Positions 1 to 8,765 of a stretch of DNA of 41,098 nucleotides are shown piece by piece. The notes below the pieces were generated by a model. That model was not told the origin of the DNA and ran no database searches. It saw only the letters and a program-made list of their open reading frames with translations. Source of the DNA: Candidatus Brocadiia bacterium (GTDB lineage Bacteria; Planctomycetota; Uabimicrobiia; Uabimicrobiales; JABWCH01); contig JABWCH010000013.1 of assembly GCA_013359215.1 (NCBI GenBank), positions 1-41,098 on the forward strand, written 5' to 3'. The position numbers and the translations under genes were made by a program. Every line of letters begins with the position of its first letter. The stretch's first letter is position 1.

Positions 1-101
1 CGAATATACAAATTACGCGAATGAAATTTCTATAAAAATTATTCGTGCCATTCGACCATTTGTCTTATTCGTGATAAAAATCTTTGCTTTTTCTGCAAAA
101 A
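1..101 (+). repeat. Dispersed intergenic repeat, copy 1 (truncated by window start)
   Basis: This copy aligns without gaps to 6527-6627; both begin CGAATATACAAATTACGCGA and share ATTCGTG-type blocks and the ATCTTTGCTTTTT core. It holds no ORF. It lies just upstream of the PP2C gene, as copy 2 lies upstream of the glycosyltransferase gene. It is probably a non-coding dispersed repeat whose left end is outside the window. The rest of the leader (102-245) shows no convincing promoter. Confidence 0.75.
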
Positions 102-245
102 TTTAATTGCACAGGATCATTTTGACTATTACAAAAACACAAAAAAAGCACACCATTTTTTTTAAATTTAACATTGCCAAATTATGATTTCTATACTTCT
201 TTGTTCAAAGCATTAGAATCTGACGTGTAAGAAAGTTGAATAAAT

Positions 246-1010
246 ATGCTTTTGGAAATATCAGGTAAAACGGATGTAGGCCGCCAGCGTACACGAAATG
301 AAGACCATTTGTTGATTATGGAAGAATATTCCCTGACAGCAGTAGCTGATGGGATGGGTGGGCATGTTGATGGAAACATTGCAAGCCAGATAGCTGTAGA
401 TACTCTTATGGAAAAGTACACAACAGACTATCAGCAGATTATGGATGAATTTGGAAAAAGTCCAGAAAAGCTTCTCCAGGAGCAAGAAAAATTTCTATCG
501 AAAACTGTACAGGATGCCAATAAAAATATTTTTTCTCGCAATAGAGGCGCGTTTTCTTTAGAAGGAATGGGGACTACCATAGTCGCCTTACAAATTTCTC
601 TAGGCTATGCCATTACTGCTTGCGTGGGAGATAGCAGAATCTATTTGCTTCGCAAGAACAATCTGGTTCAACTTACTCAAGATCATTCTTTAGTAAGCGA
701 ATTGCTGCGCTATAATATAATAGCAGCAAAAGATCTACATCGTTTGCAAAACAAAAATATAATAACTCGTGCTTTAGGAATGTCAGAAACTGTTCTTGTG
801 GATACAAATACCCACGAAATCTTTGCAGGTGATATTTTTTTACTTTGCTCGGATGGATTGACAGATTTAATGACAGATGAAAAAATTGGTGAAATTCTCG
901 CCCAGAATCAGAAAGATATCCAAATAGCCAAGGATTTGCTCGTGGATGAAGCGAACAATCTTGGTGGGCAAGATAACATTACTGTAAGCATCTTAAAAAT
1001 AAATGAATGA
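246..1010 (+). CDS. PP2C-family Ser/Thr protein phosphatase (PrpC/Stp-like)
   Basis: A 254-residue single-domain PPM/PP2C phosphatase, which removes phosphate from Ser/Thr residues using two metal ions and opposes Hanks-type kinases. Metal-binding motifs are in order: the RNED block at 17-20, DGMGGH at 35-40, GDSR at 128-131, SDG at 202-204 and GGQDNIT at 240-246, so it should be active. There is no signal peptide or membrane segment, so it is cytoplasmic. Length matches bacterial stand-alone PP2C proteins. It starts at ATG 246 and its 3' end overlaps mtaB by 8 nt, heading a six-gene operon. The kinase at 9014 is a possible functional opponent, but it is not in the same operon and the link is only inference. 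Confidence 0.93.
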   Translation: MLLEISGKTDVGRQRTRNEDHLLIMEEYSLTAVADGMGGHVDGNIASQIAVDTLMEKYTTDYQQIMDEFGKSPEKLLQEQEKFLSKTVQDANKNIFSRNRGAFSLEGMGTTIVALQISLGYAITACVGDSRIYLLRKNNLVQLTQDHSLVSELLRYNIIAAKDLHRLQNKNIITRALGMSETVLVDTNTHEIFAGDIFLLCSDGLTDLMTDEKIGEILAQNQKDIQIAKDLLVDEANNLGGQDNITVSILKINE

Positions 1011-2325
1011 AGAATTAATCCACCCTTTAGTACCTCCCTTAAAAAAGATAGCTTTCGTAACTTTGGGATGCAAAGTGAATCAATATGAAACCCAGATTAT
1101 ACGAGAAAGCTTTCCTCCTCAGTTTTATGGAAACGCCGAAAGACATGAAGAGGCAGACATTTTTATTATCAATACATGCACTGTTACTTCGAGAAGCGAC
1201 CAAAAAACCAGAAAAATCATTCGCAATTTGAAGAAATCCTATCCTAATGCTTTCATTGTGATTACTGGATGCTATGCAGAACGGTCTGCTGAAGAGCTGG
1301 AAAGTATGCCAGAAGTAGATCTTGTCGTAGGAAATAAAGATAAACAGAAGATCGCAGAGAAGATACATGGAATATTGCATGGTTCTTCTCCCTTACCTTG
1401 TTTGCCAAAACAAGAAGATTTTTTGCATTCTTCTATATCCGAATTTCACGACCATACTCGTGCTTTTGTTAAAATACAGGAAGGCTGTGAGTCTTTTTGC
1501 TCTTATTGCATCATACCTTATGTTCGAGGGCCTTTGAAAAGCAAACCTAAAGATATTATCATACAAGAAAGTAAAAATCTGATTGCCCAAGGGACAAAAG
1601 AGATCGTTCTTGTTGGAATCCATTTAGGGCAATATGGTAAAGAAGCAGGGCAGGCTGGCTTATATCCTCTTTTGCAAGATTTAGCTAATCTGGAAGGAGA
1701 TTACCGTCTTCGTCTTACCTCCATTGAAATACACGAAGTTACACCACTTCTGATAGATTTTATTGCTTCGCATCCTAAAATGACACCTCATCTCCATATT
1801 CCTTTACAATCAGGCGAAGATAGTGTATTGCAAAGGATGAACAGAAAATATACGACACAGGATTTTTTTAATACTTGCGAAATGGTAAGAGATAAGATTT
1901 CTTATCCTGCCATTACTACAGATGTGATAGTCGGCTTTCCTGGGGAAACACAAGAGCAATTTGAAAAGACAGCTAAATTTTGCGAAAAAATTGGCTTTAG
2001 TCGCATGCATATTTTCCCTTACGCTGATCGAGAAGGGACAGTAGCCTCACAAATGGGAGACAAAGTCTCAGAAGAAGCCAAGAAAAGAAGAGTAGAAATG
2101 CTGACTCAGATAGCGCAAAAATCTCAAACAAAATATTTAGAAGGATTTTTGGGCAAAACAATTCGCGTTTTAGTAGAACAACAAGAAAAAGACAGAATAT
2201 TTTCTGGTTTGGATGAACATTATGTAAGGGTTCAGTTTGTCGGAAGCCAGGAGCAAATAGGGCATTTTGTTTCCGTAAAAATTCTGGAAACAGAAAAAGA
2301 TTACTTAAAAGGTATTCTGGAATGA
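1003..2325 (+). CDS. mtaB: tRNA (N6-L-threonylcarbamoyladenosine(37)-C2)-methylthiotransferase MtaB
   Basis: A 440-residue radical-SAM methylthiotransferase that converts t6A to ms2t6A at position 37 of ANN-decoding tRNAs. The N-terminal UPF0004 domain supplies three cluster cysteines (C23 in LGCKVNQYE, C59, C90). The radical-SAM motif CESFCSYC gives C162, C166 and C169, and a TRAM-like tail follows. The GCKVNQYE wording is typical of MtaB rather than MiaB (usually GCQMN) or RimO. Full length for the family (about 430-450). The ATG lies inside the end of the phosphatase gene and the stop overlaps the next start (ATGA), indicating translational coupling. Confidence 0.92.
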   Translation: MNEELIHPLVPPLKKIAFVTLGCKVNQYETQIIRESFPPQFYGNAERHEEADIFIINTCTVTSRSDQKTRKIIRNLKKSYPNAFIVITGCYAERSAEELESMPEVDLVVGNKDKQKIAEKIHGILHGSSPLPCLPKQEDFLHSSISEFHDHTRAFVKIQEGCESFCSYCIIPYVRGPLKSKPKDIIIQESKNLIAQGTKEIVLVGIHLGQYGKEAGQAGLYPLLQDLANLEGDYRLRLTSIEIHEVTPLLIDFIASHPKMTPHLHIPLQSGEDSVLQRMNRKYTTQDFFNTCEMVRDKISYPAITTDVIVGFPGETQEQFEKTAKFCEKIGFSRMHIFPYADREGTVASQMGDKVSEEAKKRRVEMLTQIAQKSQTKYLEGFLGKTIRVLVEQQEKDRIFSGLDEHYVRVQFVGSQEQIGHFVSVKILETEKDYLKGILE

Positions 2326-3659
2326 GCCACTATGGGAGAATTTTTTTGTGTTTTTTTTTATTGTCCAATATTCTTTTTGCTCAGGAAGAAGTAAGAGTAA
2401 GGGTTGAAGCTTTAGAAAAGCAAGTCAGAGAGCTTACAGACGAAGTCTTGCGATTGCGCAATGCTTTGCAACTCCAGGAAAAAACAACAGAAAAGCTTCT
2501 TCAGGAAAAAAATAATTCTCCCACAAAGCTTTATGATGGTTTGATTGTATCTTTCCAAAGAGAAAATCAAGAAAATAGCTTGGTTGGCTTCTATAGTAGT
2601 CTCACGCGATCTGAAATTTGGATTGGTGGCTATTTAGAAACGCAGCTCCAATCACAGGAAAGCAGGGATGGCAAAAACGCTTTAGATCTATCAAGTCTAG
2701 GCTTGCAGGTTCGCTCTTCCTGGAGTTCCTTTTTTTCTGTTGATGCAGAATTTAAAATTTCCCACCCTGAAAAGATAGAAATCATTCATGCTTACTGGCT
2801 TACTTCCATAGAGGATTTTTTTAATCTAAAAATAGGAGTAATTCGCGTTCCTTTAGGCAGGTACAATCTTCTATATTCTCCTCCTGCGCAATCTTTGGGA
2901 TCTATACCTCTTTTTCACGAATTTTTTTTGCCTTCTGTCTGGAGTGAACCTGGAATTTCTTTGTCTGGAGAATGGGAAAAGGGAATTCCTTTTAAAATTC
3001 GCTACGATATGCTACTCTCGAATGGATTAGGAGCAGGAAGTTTCCAATCGAACGAGAGATATAAAGTAGTCCAGCAGGAAATCCACGAAGACAACAATAA
3101 AGATAAGCAAGGTAGTATACGGATAGAAATCTCCCCTAAATTTTCTCTGGATATCATCAACCTACAGATGGGAGTTTCTGGTGCTATTGGAAAATATGAT
3201 GATAAAAATCAAAACCAATATAAGGCAATATCCCTGGACTTTTCTTTTAGAATCGGCCCTTTTTCTTTCATAGGGGATTATGACCAAATCGAGTTTTTGG
3301 GGGAATATACCCATTTTAGTATAGAAAGAAGCAGAGAAACTTTAGCCGAATTTCCTCAAACTGCCTCTCGGATGGAAGGGATCTATTACCAGGTAGACTA
3401 TTCCTTTTTCCCTCAAAGCTGGCGAAGTGTTAATTTTTTGTTTGGAGAAAAAAGCACCTTTGCTTTAGCCTTTCGCTATGAGAAAAATGGTATCCATGCA
3501 AAGTCTCTTACCAGCACAAATGCCTATACTGTAGGATTCCATTTTAGACCCCAGGAACAAATGATTTTTAGAGTAGAATATAGCTTTATCGAAGAAACGA
3601 TAAGATCCCAGAACGATTGGAACAATCGTTTTTTGGCCTCCTTTGCAACCTTTTTTTGA
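2322..3659 (+). CDS. Outer-membrane porin-like beta-barrel protein (OprO/OprP-like)
   Basis: A 445-residue exported protein. A signal peptide with a hydrophobic core at residues 7-20 ends near FA/QEE. A short coiled coil follows (about 22-63, heptads of V/L/E/K), as in the trimerising stalk of phosphate-selective porins O/P. The rest alternates aromatic and polar residues in amphipathic strands (for example IWIGGYLETQLQ and VDAEFKISHPEK) and ends in Phe, the usual barrel terminus. The OprO/P assignment rests on overall layout (coiled coil plus barrel) and phrases such as IGVIRVPLGRYN, not on a specific motif, so substrate is unknown. Its 4-nt overlap with mtaB places it in the same operon. 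Confidence 0.72.
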   Translation: MSHYGRIFLCFFLLSNILFAQEEVRVRVEALEKQVRELTDEVLRLRNALQLQEKTTEKLLQEKNNSPTKLYDGLIVSFQRENQENSLVGFYSSLTRSEIWIGGYLETQLQSQESRDGKNALDLSSLGLQVRSSWSSFFSVDAEFKISHPEKIEIIHAYWLTSIEDFFNLKIGVIRVPLGRYNLLYSPPAQSLGSIPLFHEFFLPSVWSEPGISLSGEWEKGIPFKIRYDMLLSNGLGAGSFQSNERYKVVQQEIHEDNNKDKQGSIRIEISPKFSLDIINLQMGVSGAIGKYDDKNQNQYKAISLDFSFRIGPFSFIGDYDQIEFLGEYTHFSIERSRETLAEFPQTASRMEGIYYQVDYSFFPQSWRSVNFLFGEKSTFALAFRYEKNGIHAKSLTSTNAYTVGFHFRPQEQMIFRVEYSFIEETIRSQNDWNNRFLASFATFF

Positions 3660-3678
3660 ATTTATAGGAGATTACGCT

Positions 3679-4161
3679 ATGGCTGAAAATCAAAAAGACA
3701 TAGAAAATGTGCTGAATGAAGTTAAAGAAATCAAAAAACTTGTACAGACAAAAGACAAAAAAAATCGAAGCTTTTTCCTCAAAATTTTACTATTTTTAGC
3801 TTTCGTAGGAATAGTTTCTGCTGTAGGCATATCTATTGGCTCTGGATGGGGAATTGGAATTGGGCTAGGCTCTAACAATACTTCTTCTGACAATAACAAC
3901 AATCCGCAAAATCCTCAGTTGCATCCTGTCTTTGGATATAGCTTCCTTTTAAAGAAAGACACGATCCAATACAAAGGCAGAACCATTTCTATAGATGAAT
4001 TCGCAAAGCATCTTAACGCTGCCAGCCAAAAAAAGGAAAGCGTGGAAATCACAATCGATGCGGTTAGTATCACTTCTTCTTTTAAGTCCCAGATATATAG
4101 CATAATGGATGATTATAAGATTCCCTATAGTGAAACCATCATTAGACCAGATAAAGAATAA
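3679..4161 (+). CDS. Small single-pass membrane protein of unknown function
   Basis: Start chosen at ATG 3679 because AGGAG sits about 8 nt upstream; an in-frame start at 3643 would overlap the porin gene and has no such site. The product has 160 residues. A charged, coiled-coil-prone N-terminus (1-31) precedes a hydrophobic, glycine-rich segment (about 33-64) that could cross the membrane once. An Asn-rich linker (66-80) follows, then a roughly 75-residue soluble domain that I expect to be periplasmic. The C-terminal pattern (VEITIDAVSITSSFKSQIY, then IMDDYKIPY) loosely recalls the ExbD/TolR periplasmic fold, but the resemblance is weak and there is no ExbB/TolQ gene nearby. I do not assign a function. 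Confidence 0.7.
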   Translation: MAENQKDIENVLNEVKEIKKLVQTKDKKNRSFFLKILLFLAFVGIVSAVGISIGSGWGIGIGLGSNNTSSDNNNNPQNPQLHPVFGYSFLLKKDTIQYKGRTISIDEFAKHLNAASQKKESVEITIDAVSITSSFKSQIYSIMDDYKIPYSETIIRPDKE

Positions 4162-4169
4162 ACATTTTT

Positions 4170-4778
4170 ATGGATAGGAATATGGAAAATCAGGCAAAAG
4201 TTGAATTTTCTTATACTCTGGACGAAGCTCAAAAAAAATTCCGTAGCAATCCACTTGTCTATGCTACTATAATTCTAGGGGTTGTCGGCCTTTTGTTTCC
4301 TTTTTTAGGATGGCTCATGCAATCCCAGGAAGTTCATGATTTAGACCAGCTAAAAACTGATCTGGAAAGCATACAATCTGCGTATAAAAAAGTTTATGGA
4401 ATCGTAGAAAAAACGGTTTCAGAAGAATCCTATCGATGGAAACTTTCCGACCATGACCGTAAGCTTTTAAAAAAGCTGGCTCAAGAAAAAAGAAATGCTT
4501 TTGTGGAATTTTTTAGTTTTTTGTATTTCCTTATGCAAGGCTGCTTTTTTTTGCTTTTGGGCATATTGTTGGAAAGAAAGGTTTTTTTCCCTAAGCGAAT
4601 GATGCCTAAGGAAAAGAAAGAAAAAAATACGATAATCCCTGAAACACGAATGCCTGAAGAAATCAAGCCACTCGATACAAAGCCCGTTGAAATACAGATT
4701 CCTCCTGCTTCCATAGAAAATCCAGAAAAAAAGCTTGCTCCTGTTTTGGAAATACAGCCAGAAAAGGATGGGCTATAA
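4170..4778 (+). CDS. Two-pass membrane protein of unknown function
   Basis: A 202-residue protein I do not recognise. From the first ATG (4170), hydrophobic segments lie at about 29-50 and 112-135, separated by a 60-residue helical, charged loop. A cytoplasmic-type basic patch (KRMMPKEKKEKN) leads into a Pro/Glu/Lys-rich tail of about 60 residues with repeated PE/KPxE/IQIPP wording. The start is uncertain: ATG 4182 is in frame with AGGA only 2 nt upstream, and neither start has a well-placed Shine-Dalgarno sequence. It is 8 nt after its upstream neighbour and 2 nt before the transporter gene, so it is co-transcribed and might be an accessory subunit of either. Confidence 0.68.
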   Translation: MDRNMENQAKVEFSYTLDEAQKKFRSNPLVYATIILGVVGLLFPFLGWLMQSQEVHDLDQLKTDLESIQSAYKKVYGIVEKTVSEESYRWKLSDHDRKLLKKLAQEKRNAFVEFFSFLYFLMQGCFFLLLGILLERKVFFPKRMMPKEKKEKNTIIPETRMPEEIKPLDTKPVEIQIPPASIENPEKKLAPVLEIQPEKDGL

Positions 4779-4780
4779 AG

Positions 4781-6415
4781 ATGCTAGTCGCTGTGCTTCT
4801 TGGATCATGTTTGTTTTTATATGCAGGGTATGTTGTGTATGGCGGGTATTTGCAAAAAATTTTTAAAATCAACGATAGCAATCTTACTCCTGCTTGTGAA
4901 AAGCAAGATGGTATAGACTATGTTCCTTCTTCTTGCATGGTTTTATTGGGACACCATTTTTCTTCCATAGCAGGTGCTGGCCCTATTGTTGGGCCAATCA
5001 TTGCTGGATTGTATTTTGGATGGCTTCCCGCACTTCTGTGGATATTGTTAGGGTCTGTGCTGATCGGAGGAGTCCACGACTATACCGCGCTTGTGGCTTC
5101 GATTCGCCACGAAGGAAAAAGTCTTTCAGAAATTTGCAGAAGATATATGAATCCTTTGTCTTATAAATTGTTTTTGCTTTTTACCTGGCTTGCGCTTGTT
5201 TATGTAATCACTGCTTTTGCAGACCTTACAGCAAAAACCTTTATAGACGATCAAGGCGTTGCCAGCACTTCGCTGCTTTATATTGTTCTTGCCATTGCCT
5301 TTGGATATTCTCTGTATAAAATCAAAGTCCCGTTGTTCTATGGCACGGCTATTGCTGTCTTGGTCATGTTGGGCTTTATTGTTCTTGGACAATATTATCC
5401 TATATCTTTAGATTGCCTGGCAAGCTCTTTGCTCAATACAAAGCAAATCTGGTATTTGCTGTTGATTCTTTATTGCCTTGTCGCATCAGTAACCCCTGTC
5501 TGGATTCTATTGCAGCCTAGAGACTACCTTTCTTCCTATCTCTTGTATTTGTCTGTAGGAATGGCAACTGTGGGGCTTTTATTCGGCGGATTTTCCATTG
5601 AATATCCGTCCTTTTTGGGCTGGCAATCCAAGGAAATTGGTTTTCTTTTTCCTATGCTTTTCATTACAGTCGCATGCGGAGCTTGCAGCGGCTTTCATTC
5701 CCTTGTGGCATCAGGAACGACCTCTAAGCAGCTTTCGATTGAAACCGATGCTAAAAAAGTGGCTTATGGTGGCATGCTCATCGAGGGCTTTGTTGCTGTA
5801 ATCGCACTATGCACGATAGCTATGCTGCAAAAAAGTTCTATTTCTTCTTTAGGCAGCGATCCTTTAAGGATATACTCGCACGGAATGGGAAAGTTTTTTG
5901 CCGTTGTAGGGCTGCCTGAGAAAATGGGCGCGTCCTTTGGGTCGCTCGCTATAGCAACTTTCATTCTTACAACATTAGACACAGCAACCAGGCTAGGAAG
6001 ATATATTTTCCAAGAATTTTTTGCTCTTTCCAACAACAAAGCCAGTCGCTATTTGTCTACTTTTGCCACTATCTTTCTTCCTGTTCTGTTTAATTTTATC
6101 ACGATACATGACAAAGCAGGCAATCCTATTCCTTTATGGAAAGCGATATGGCCTATCTTTGGGACAACCAACCAGCTTCTTGCTGGCCTTGCTTTGCTTT
6201 CGATTGTTGTCTGGCTAAAAGTAAAAAAAGTTCCTTATACTTTTGTTCTTTTGCCTGCTATCTTTATGATGGTAATGACTCTTGCCGCTTTGGTTTTGCT
6301 TCTTCAAAGTAATTCCTCTGTATTGATTACAAGCATTGCGGTTGTGCTTTTGTTTTTGGCACTTTTGCTTATAGCTCAGACAGCCAGAATTTTCTTTCCA
6401 CAACGCTTGAAATAA
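4781..6415 (+). CDS. cstA: CstA-family carbon starvation protein (peptide/pyruvate transporter)
   Basis: A 544-residue polytopic inner-membrane protein, hydrophobic almost throughout, with more than a dozen likely helices. Family hallmarks are the N-terminal AGYVVYGGYL helix, the GHHFSSIAGAGPIVGPIIA signature (about 57-75), GGVHDYTALVASIRHEGKS, the SGFHSLVASGTTSKQL segment and the late GTTNQLLAGLALL motif. CstA-family proteins take up peptides or pyruvate during carbon limitation (CstA and BtsT in E. coli). E. coli CstA has about 700 residues, so this is one of the shorter forms; the missing length is towards the C-terminus. AAGGA lies about 12 nt before ATG 4781. It ends the operon and is followed by a terminator. 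Confidence 0.9.
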   Translation: MLVAVLLGSCLFLYAGYVVYGGYLQKIFKINDSNLTPACEKQDGIDYVPSSCMVLLGHHFSSIAGAGPIVGPIIAGLYFGWLPALLWILLGSVLIGGVHDYTALVASIRHEGKSLSEICRRYMNPLSYKLFLLFTWLALVYVITAFADLTAKTFIDDQGVASTSLLYIVLAIAFGYSLYKIKVPLFYGTAIAVLVMLGFIVLGQYYPISLDCLASSLLNTKQIWYLLLILYCLVASVTPVWILLQPRDYLSSYLLYLSVGMATVGLLFGGFSIEYPSFLGWQSKEIGFLFPMLFITVACGACSGFHSLVASGTTSKQLSIETDAKKVAYGGMLIEGFVAVIALCTIAMLQKSSISSLGSDPLRIYSHGMGKFFAVVGLPEKMGASFGSLAIATFILTTLDTATRLGRYIFQEFFALSNNKASRYLSTFATIFLPVLFNFITIHDKAGNPIPLWKAIWPIFGTTNQLLAGLALLSIVVWLKVKKVPYTFVLLPAIFMMVMTLAALVLLLQSNSSVLITSIAVVLLFLALLLIAQTARIFFPQRLK

Positions 6416-6422
6416 AATGGGC

Positions 6423-6470
6423 TTGGGATAAAATTTTTATAAAAATTTCCTCCCAAACAAAATTTTTTTT
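6423..6470 (+). terminator. Rho-independent-type terminator after cstA
   Basis: TTGGGA (6423-6428) pairs with TCCCAA (6451-6456). An AT-rich self-complementary core lies between them (AAATTTT/AAAATTT). A short AC-rich gap and eight T (6463-6470) follow. It begins 8 nt after the cstA stop. Confidence 0.55.
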
Positions 6471-6526
6471 GCGTGCCTTCTATCTCGTACAAGCCGAAAC
6501 CAAAAAGGTATTCATCGCGAATGGGA

Positions 6527-6632
6527 CGAATATACAAATTACGCGAATAAAATTTTTATAAAAGCTATTTGTGCCATTCGGCCATTCGTCTTATTCGTGA
6601 TAAAAATCTTTGCTTTTTCGGCAAACATCTTA
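6527..6632 (+). repeat. Dispersed intergenic repeat, copy 2
   Basis: Same element as 1-101 in the same orientation and aligned without gaps (offset 6526). Its right end (6605-6632) matches 41005-41032 on the opposite strand at 28 of 28 positions. It fills most of the gap before the glycosyltransferase gene and contains no ORF. Confidence 0.78.
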
Positions 6633-6659
6633 CTTCTTTGTTTCTATTAAAAGAAAAAC

Positions 6660-7853
6660 ATGAAAATATTGACATTTACCACACTTTTTCCGCACAATAT
6701 CAACCCTAATTTTGGTATTTTTATTGCCAACAGAATGACTGCTTTTGCCAAAAGAGGCCATGAGGTCAAAGTGGTTGCTCCTGTTCCTTATTTTCCTGGC
6801 TGGTCTTGCCTGAAAAGATTTCCTAAATGGCATTCTCTATCCCAGGTTGCAAGAAAAGAAGAGCGAATGGGCATGGAAGTCTTTCATCCACGGTATTTTC
6901 TAACTCCTAAAATAGGAATGTCCTTCTATGGGCTGGAAATGTTTTTTAGTGTTTTGCCTTTGGTTCGGCAAATTAGAAAATCGTTTGCCTTTGATCTGAT
7001 CGATGCTCACTATTTGTATCCTGACGGGCTTGCTGCGATTCTTTTAGGGAAGCTTTTTGACTGCCCTGTTGTTGTCTCAGCAAGAGGGAGCGATGTTCAT
7101 CAGTATTCGGAATTTTTTTGGATTAAGAAGTGGCTAAAGTATGTCTTGAAATCTTCTTGTGCTTCTATTTCTGTGAGTTCGGATATTGGGGAGACTATGG
7201 TAGAGTTAGGCTCACCTGCTGCATCGACTCATATCATCCCTAATGGCATAGATGGAAAGATTTTTTATTGTATGGACAAACAAGAGGCAAGAGCCAAATG
7301 CAATTTGCCCCAAGACCAAAAGATCATCTTAGGGGTAGGGCATCTTAATGAAAGAAAGAATTTTTTGCTTTTGGTGGAAGCCATGAATTTTTTGGCAAAA
7401 GGCGAGCATCTTTATCTGATTGGACAAGGAGATGCCAGAGAGAAGTTCATAAGCAAAATAGCAGAATGCAAGCTACAAGACAGAGTTCATCTGATCTCTC
7501 CTGTTAAAAATTCTGAGCTTTGCTATTGGTATAATGCTGCGGATTTGTTGTGCCATCCTAGTAAGCATGAAGGCTCTCCTAATGTGGTTTGTGAAGCCAT
7601 TGCCTGCGGATGTCCTGTTGTTGCCAGCAATCTTGCGGGTTGTCAGAAAGCAGTTCAAAGCGAAAAACAAGGTACGATTGTGCCTACATGGGAACTGAAA
7701 GACTATATACACGCATTAGAGGAAGCTTTATGGAAAAAAGAATACGATAGAAAATGGATTTCCACAGAAGGCCATAAAAGAACCTGGGATAGCGTTGCTG
7801 TAGAGGTCGAAGATGTTTTCCAAAAGGCTTTGCAAAAATACCAAAGGAAATAG
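6660..7853 (+). CDS. GT4-family glycosyltransferase
   Basis: A 397-residue retaining glycosyltransferase of GT-B fold, expected at the cytoplasmic face of the inner membrane building a cell-surface glycan. The N-terminal half carries the acceptor-side opening (MKILTFTTLFPHNINPNFG, then the ANRM helix and GHEVKVVAP), characteristic of the TuaC-like branch of family 4. The C-terminal half carries the donor site: IPNGID (about 192-197), GVGHLNERKN, and the E-x7-E motif in HEGSPNVVCEAIACGCPVVAS. No signal peptide or membrane helix is seen. It lies two nucleotides before lpxC, so the pair is probably co-expressed, suggesting a role in lipopolysaccharide or another envelope polysaccharide. Sugar specificity cannot be read from sequence. 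Confidence 0.88.
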   Translation: MKILTFTTLFPHNINPNFGIFIANRMTAFAKRGHEVKVVAPVPYFPGWSCLKRFPKWHSLSQVARKEERMGMEVFHPRYFLTPKIGMSFYGLEMFFSVLPLVRQIRKSFAFDLIDAHYLYPDGLAAILLGKLFDCPVVVSARGSDVHQYSEFFWIKKWLKYVLKSSCASISVSSDIGETMVELGSPAASTHIIPNGIDGKIFYCMDKQEARAKCNLPQDQKIILGVGHLNERKNFLLLVEAMNFLAKGEHLYLIGQGDAREKFISKIAECKLQDRVHLISPVKNSELCYWYNAADLLCHPSKHEGSPNVVCEAIACGCPVVASNLAGCQKAVQSEKQGTIVPTWELKDYIHALEEALWKKEYDRKWISTEGHKRTWDSVAVEVEDVFQKALQKYQRK

Positions 7854-7855
7854 AT

Positions 7856-8743
7856 GTGAGGCAAAACACTATCCAAAAGCCTGTCTCTATAGCAGGAACA
7901 GGGCTGCATAGCGGGAAAACGATTCATTTAAAGCTACTTCCTGCTCCGTGCAACCATCATATTGTTTTTGTCAGAGTCGATCTGCCTGGAAAGCCTTGCA
8001 TCCCAGCCTGCATCCATAATCTATCCTCACAAATGAGATGCACTGCTTTGGTTCATAACAAGGCAAAAATACACACGACTGAGCATCTTCTGGCTACTTG
8101 CTTTGCTATGAAACTGGACAATCTGGTTATAGAGGTGGATGGGCCAGAAATTCCTGGCATGGATGGGAGTGCTTTGCCTTTTTATAATATGCTTAAAGAG
8201 GCTGGCATCCAGGAACAAGAGGCTCAGGCAGAAGAAATCATCATCACAAAAGAAATTTTGCTTCAAAAAAAAGCCAACCCTTTATGGCAAAAATTGCTGC
8301 AAGCTTTAAAAATCGGCGGCAAAATTCATTCTTCCAACATCCAGGTATTGCCGCATCCTTCAGGGTTGAAGCTGGAATATTTTCTGGATTATAGCTTTAG
8401 TCATATTCCCAAGCAAAATATAGCCTTAGAAATAGAGGAAGATACTTTTGCAAAAGAAATCGCGCCTGCAAGAACCTTTGCCTTACAAAAAGAAATTGGC
8501 ATAGGTCAGAAGATTTTGGGCTTGGGAAAAGGCACTACTTCGCAGAACACTCTCATTATAACAGACAAGGGAGAAATTCTGGACAACACACTTCGCTTCC
8601 CTGATGAACTCGCCAGACATAAAATTTTGGACTTGCTAGGAGATATATCTCTTGTGGGCAAGAGGATTCATGCTCACATCATAGCGAGATATTCTGGACA
8701 TTCTTTAAATGCTGCCTTAGCCAAAACTGTCGATAGCTTGTGA
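7856..8743 (+). CDS. lpxC: UDP-3-O-acyl-N-acetylglucosamine deacetylase LpxC
   Basis: A 295-residue zinc deacetylase that catalyses the committed step of lipid A synthesis. The opening IQKPVSIAGTGLHSGK is the family signature. Active-site residues correspond to E. coli LpxC: E76-H77 in TTEHLLA, H255 and D259 in RHKILDLLGD (zinc ligands), and H282 in YSGHSLNAALAK. The start is a GTG at 7856 within ATGTGAGG; the overlapping ATG (7854) is followed at once by a stop, and AAGGA at 7844-7848 is spaced 7 nt from the GTG. A complete LpxC implies a lipopolysaccharide-type outer membrane. No lpxA, lpxD or fabZ neighbour is present, so it is not in the classic lpx cluster here. Confidence 0.94.
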   Translation: MRQNTIQKPVSIAGTGLHSGKTIHLKLLPAPCNHHIVFVRVDLPGKPCIPACIHNLSSQMRCTALVHNKAKIHTTEHLLATCFAMKLDNLVIEVDGPEIPGMDGSALPFYNMLKEAGIQEQEAQAEEIIITKEILLQKKANPLWQKLLQALKIGGKIHSSNIQVLPHPSGLKLEYFLDYSFSHIPKQNIALEIEEDTFAKEIAPARTFALQKEIGIGQKILGLGKGTTSQNTLIITDKGEILDNTLRFPDELARHKILDLLGDISLVGKRIHAHIIARYSGHSLNAALAKTVDSL

Positions 8744-8765
8744 TGGAAAAAAGATTGTAGGTATT

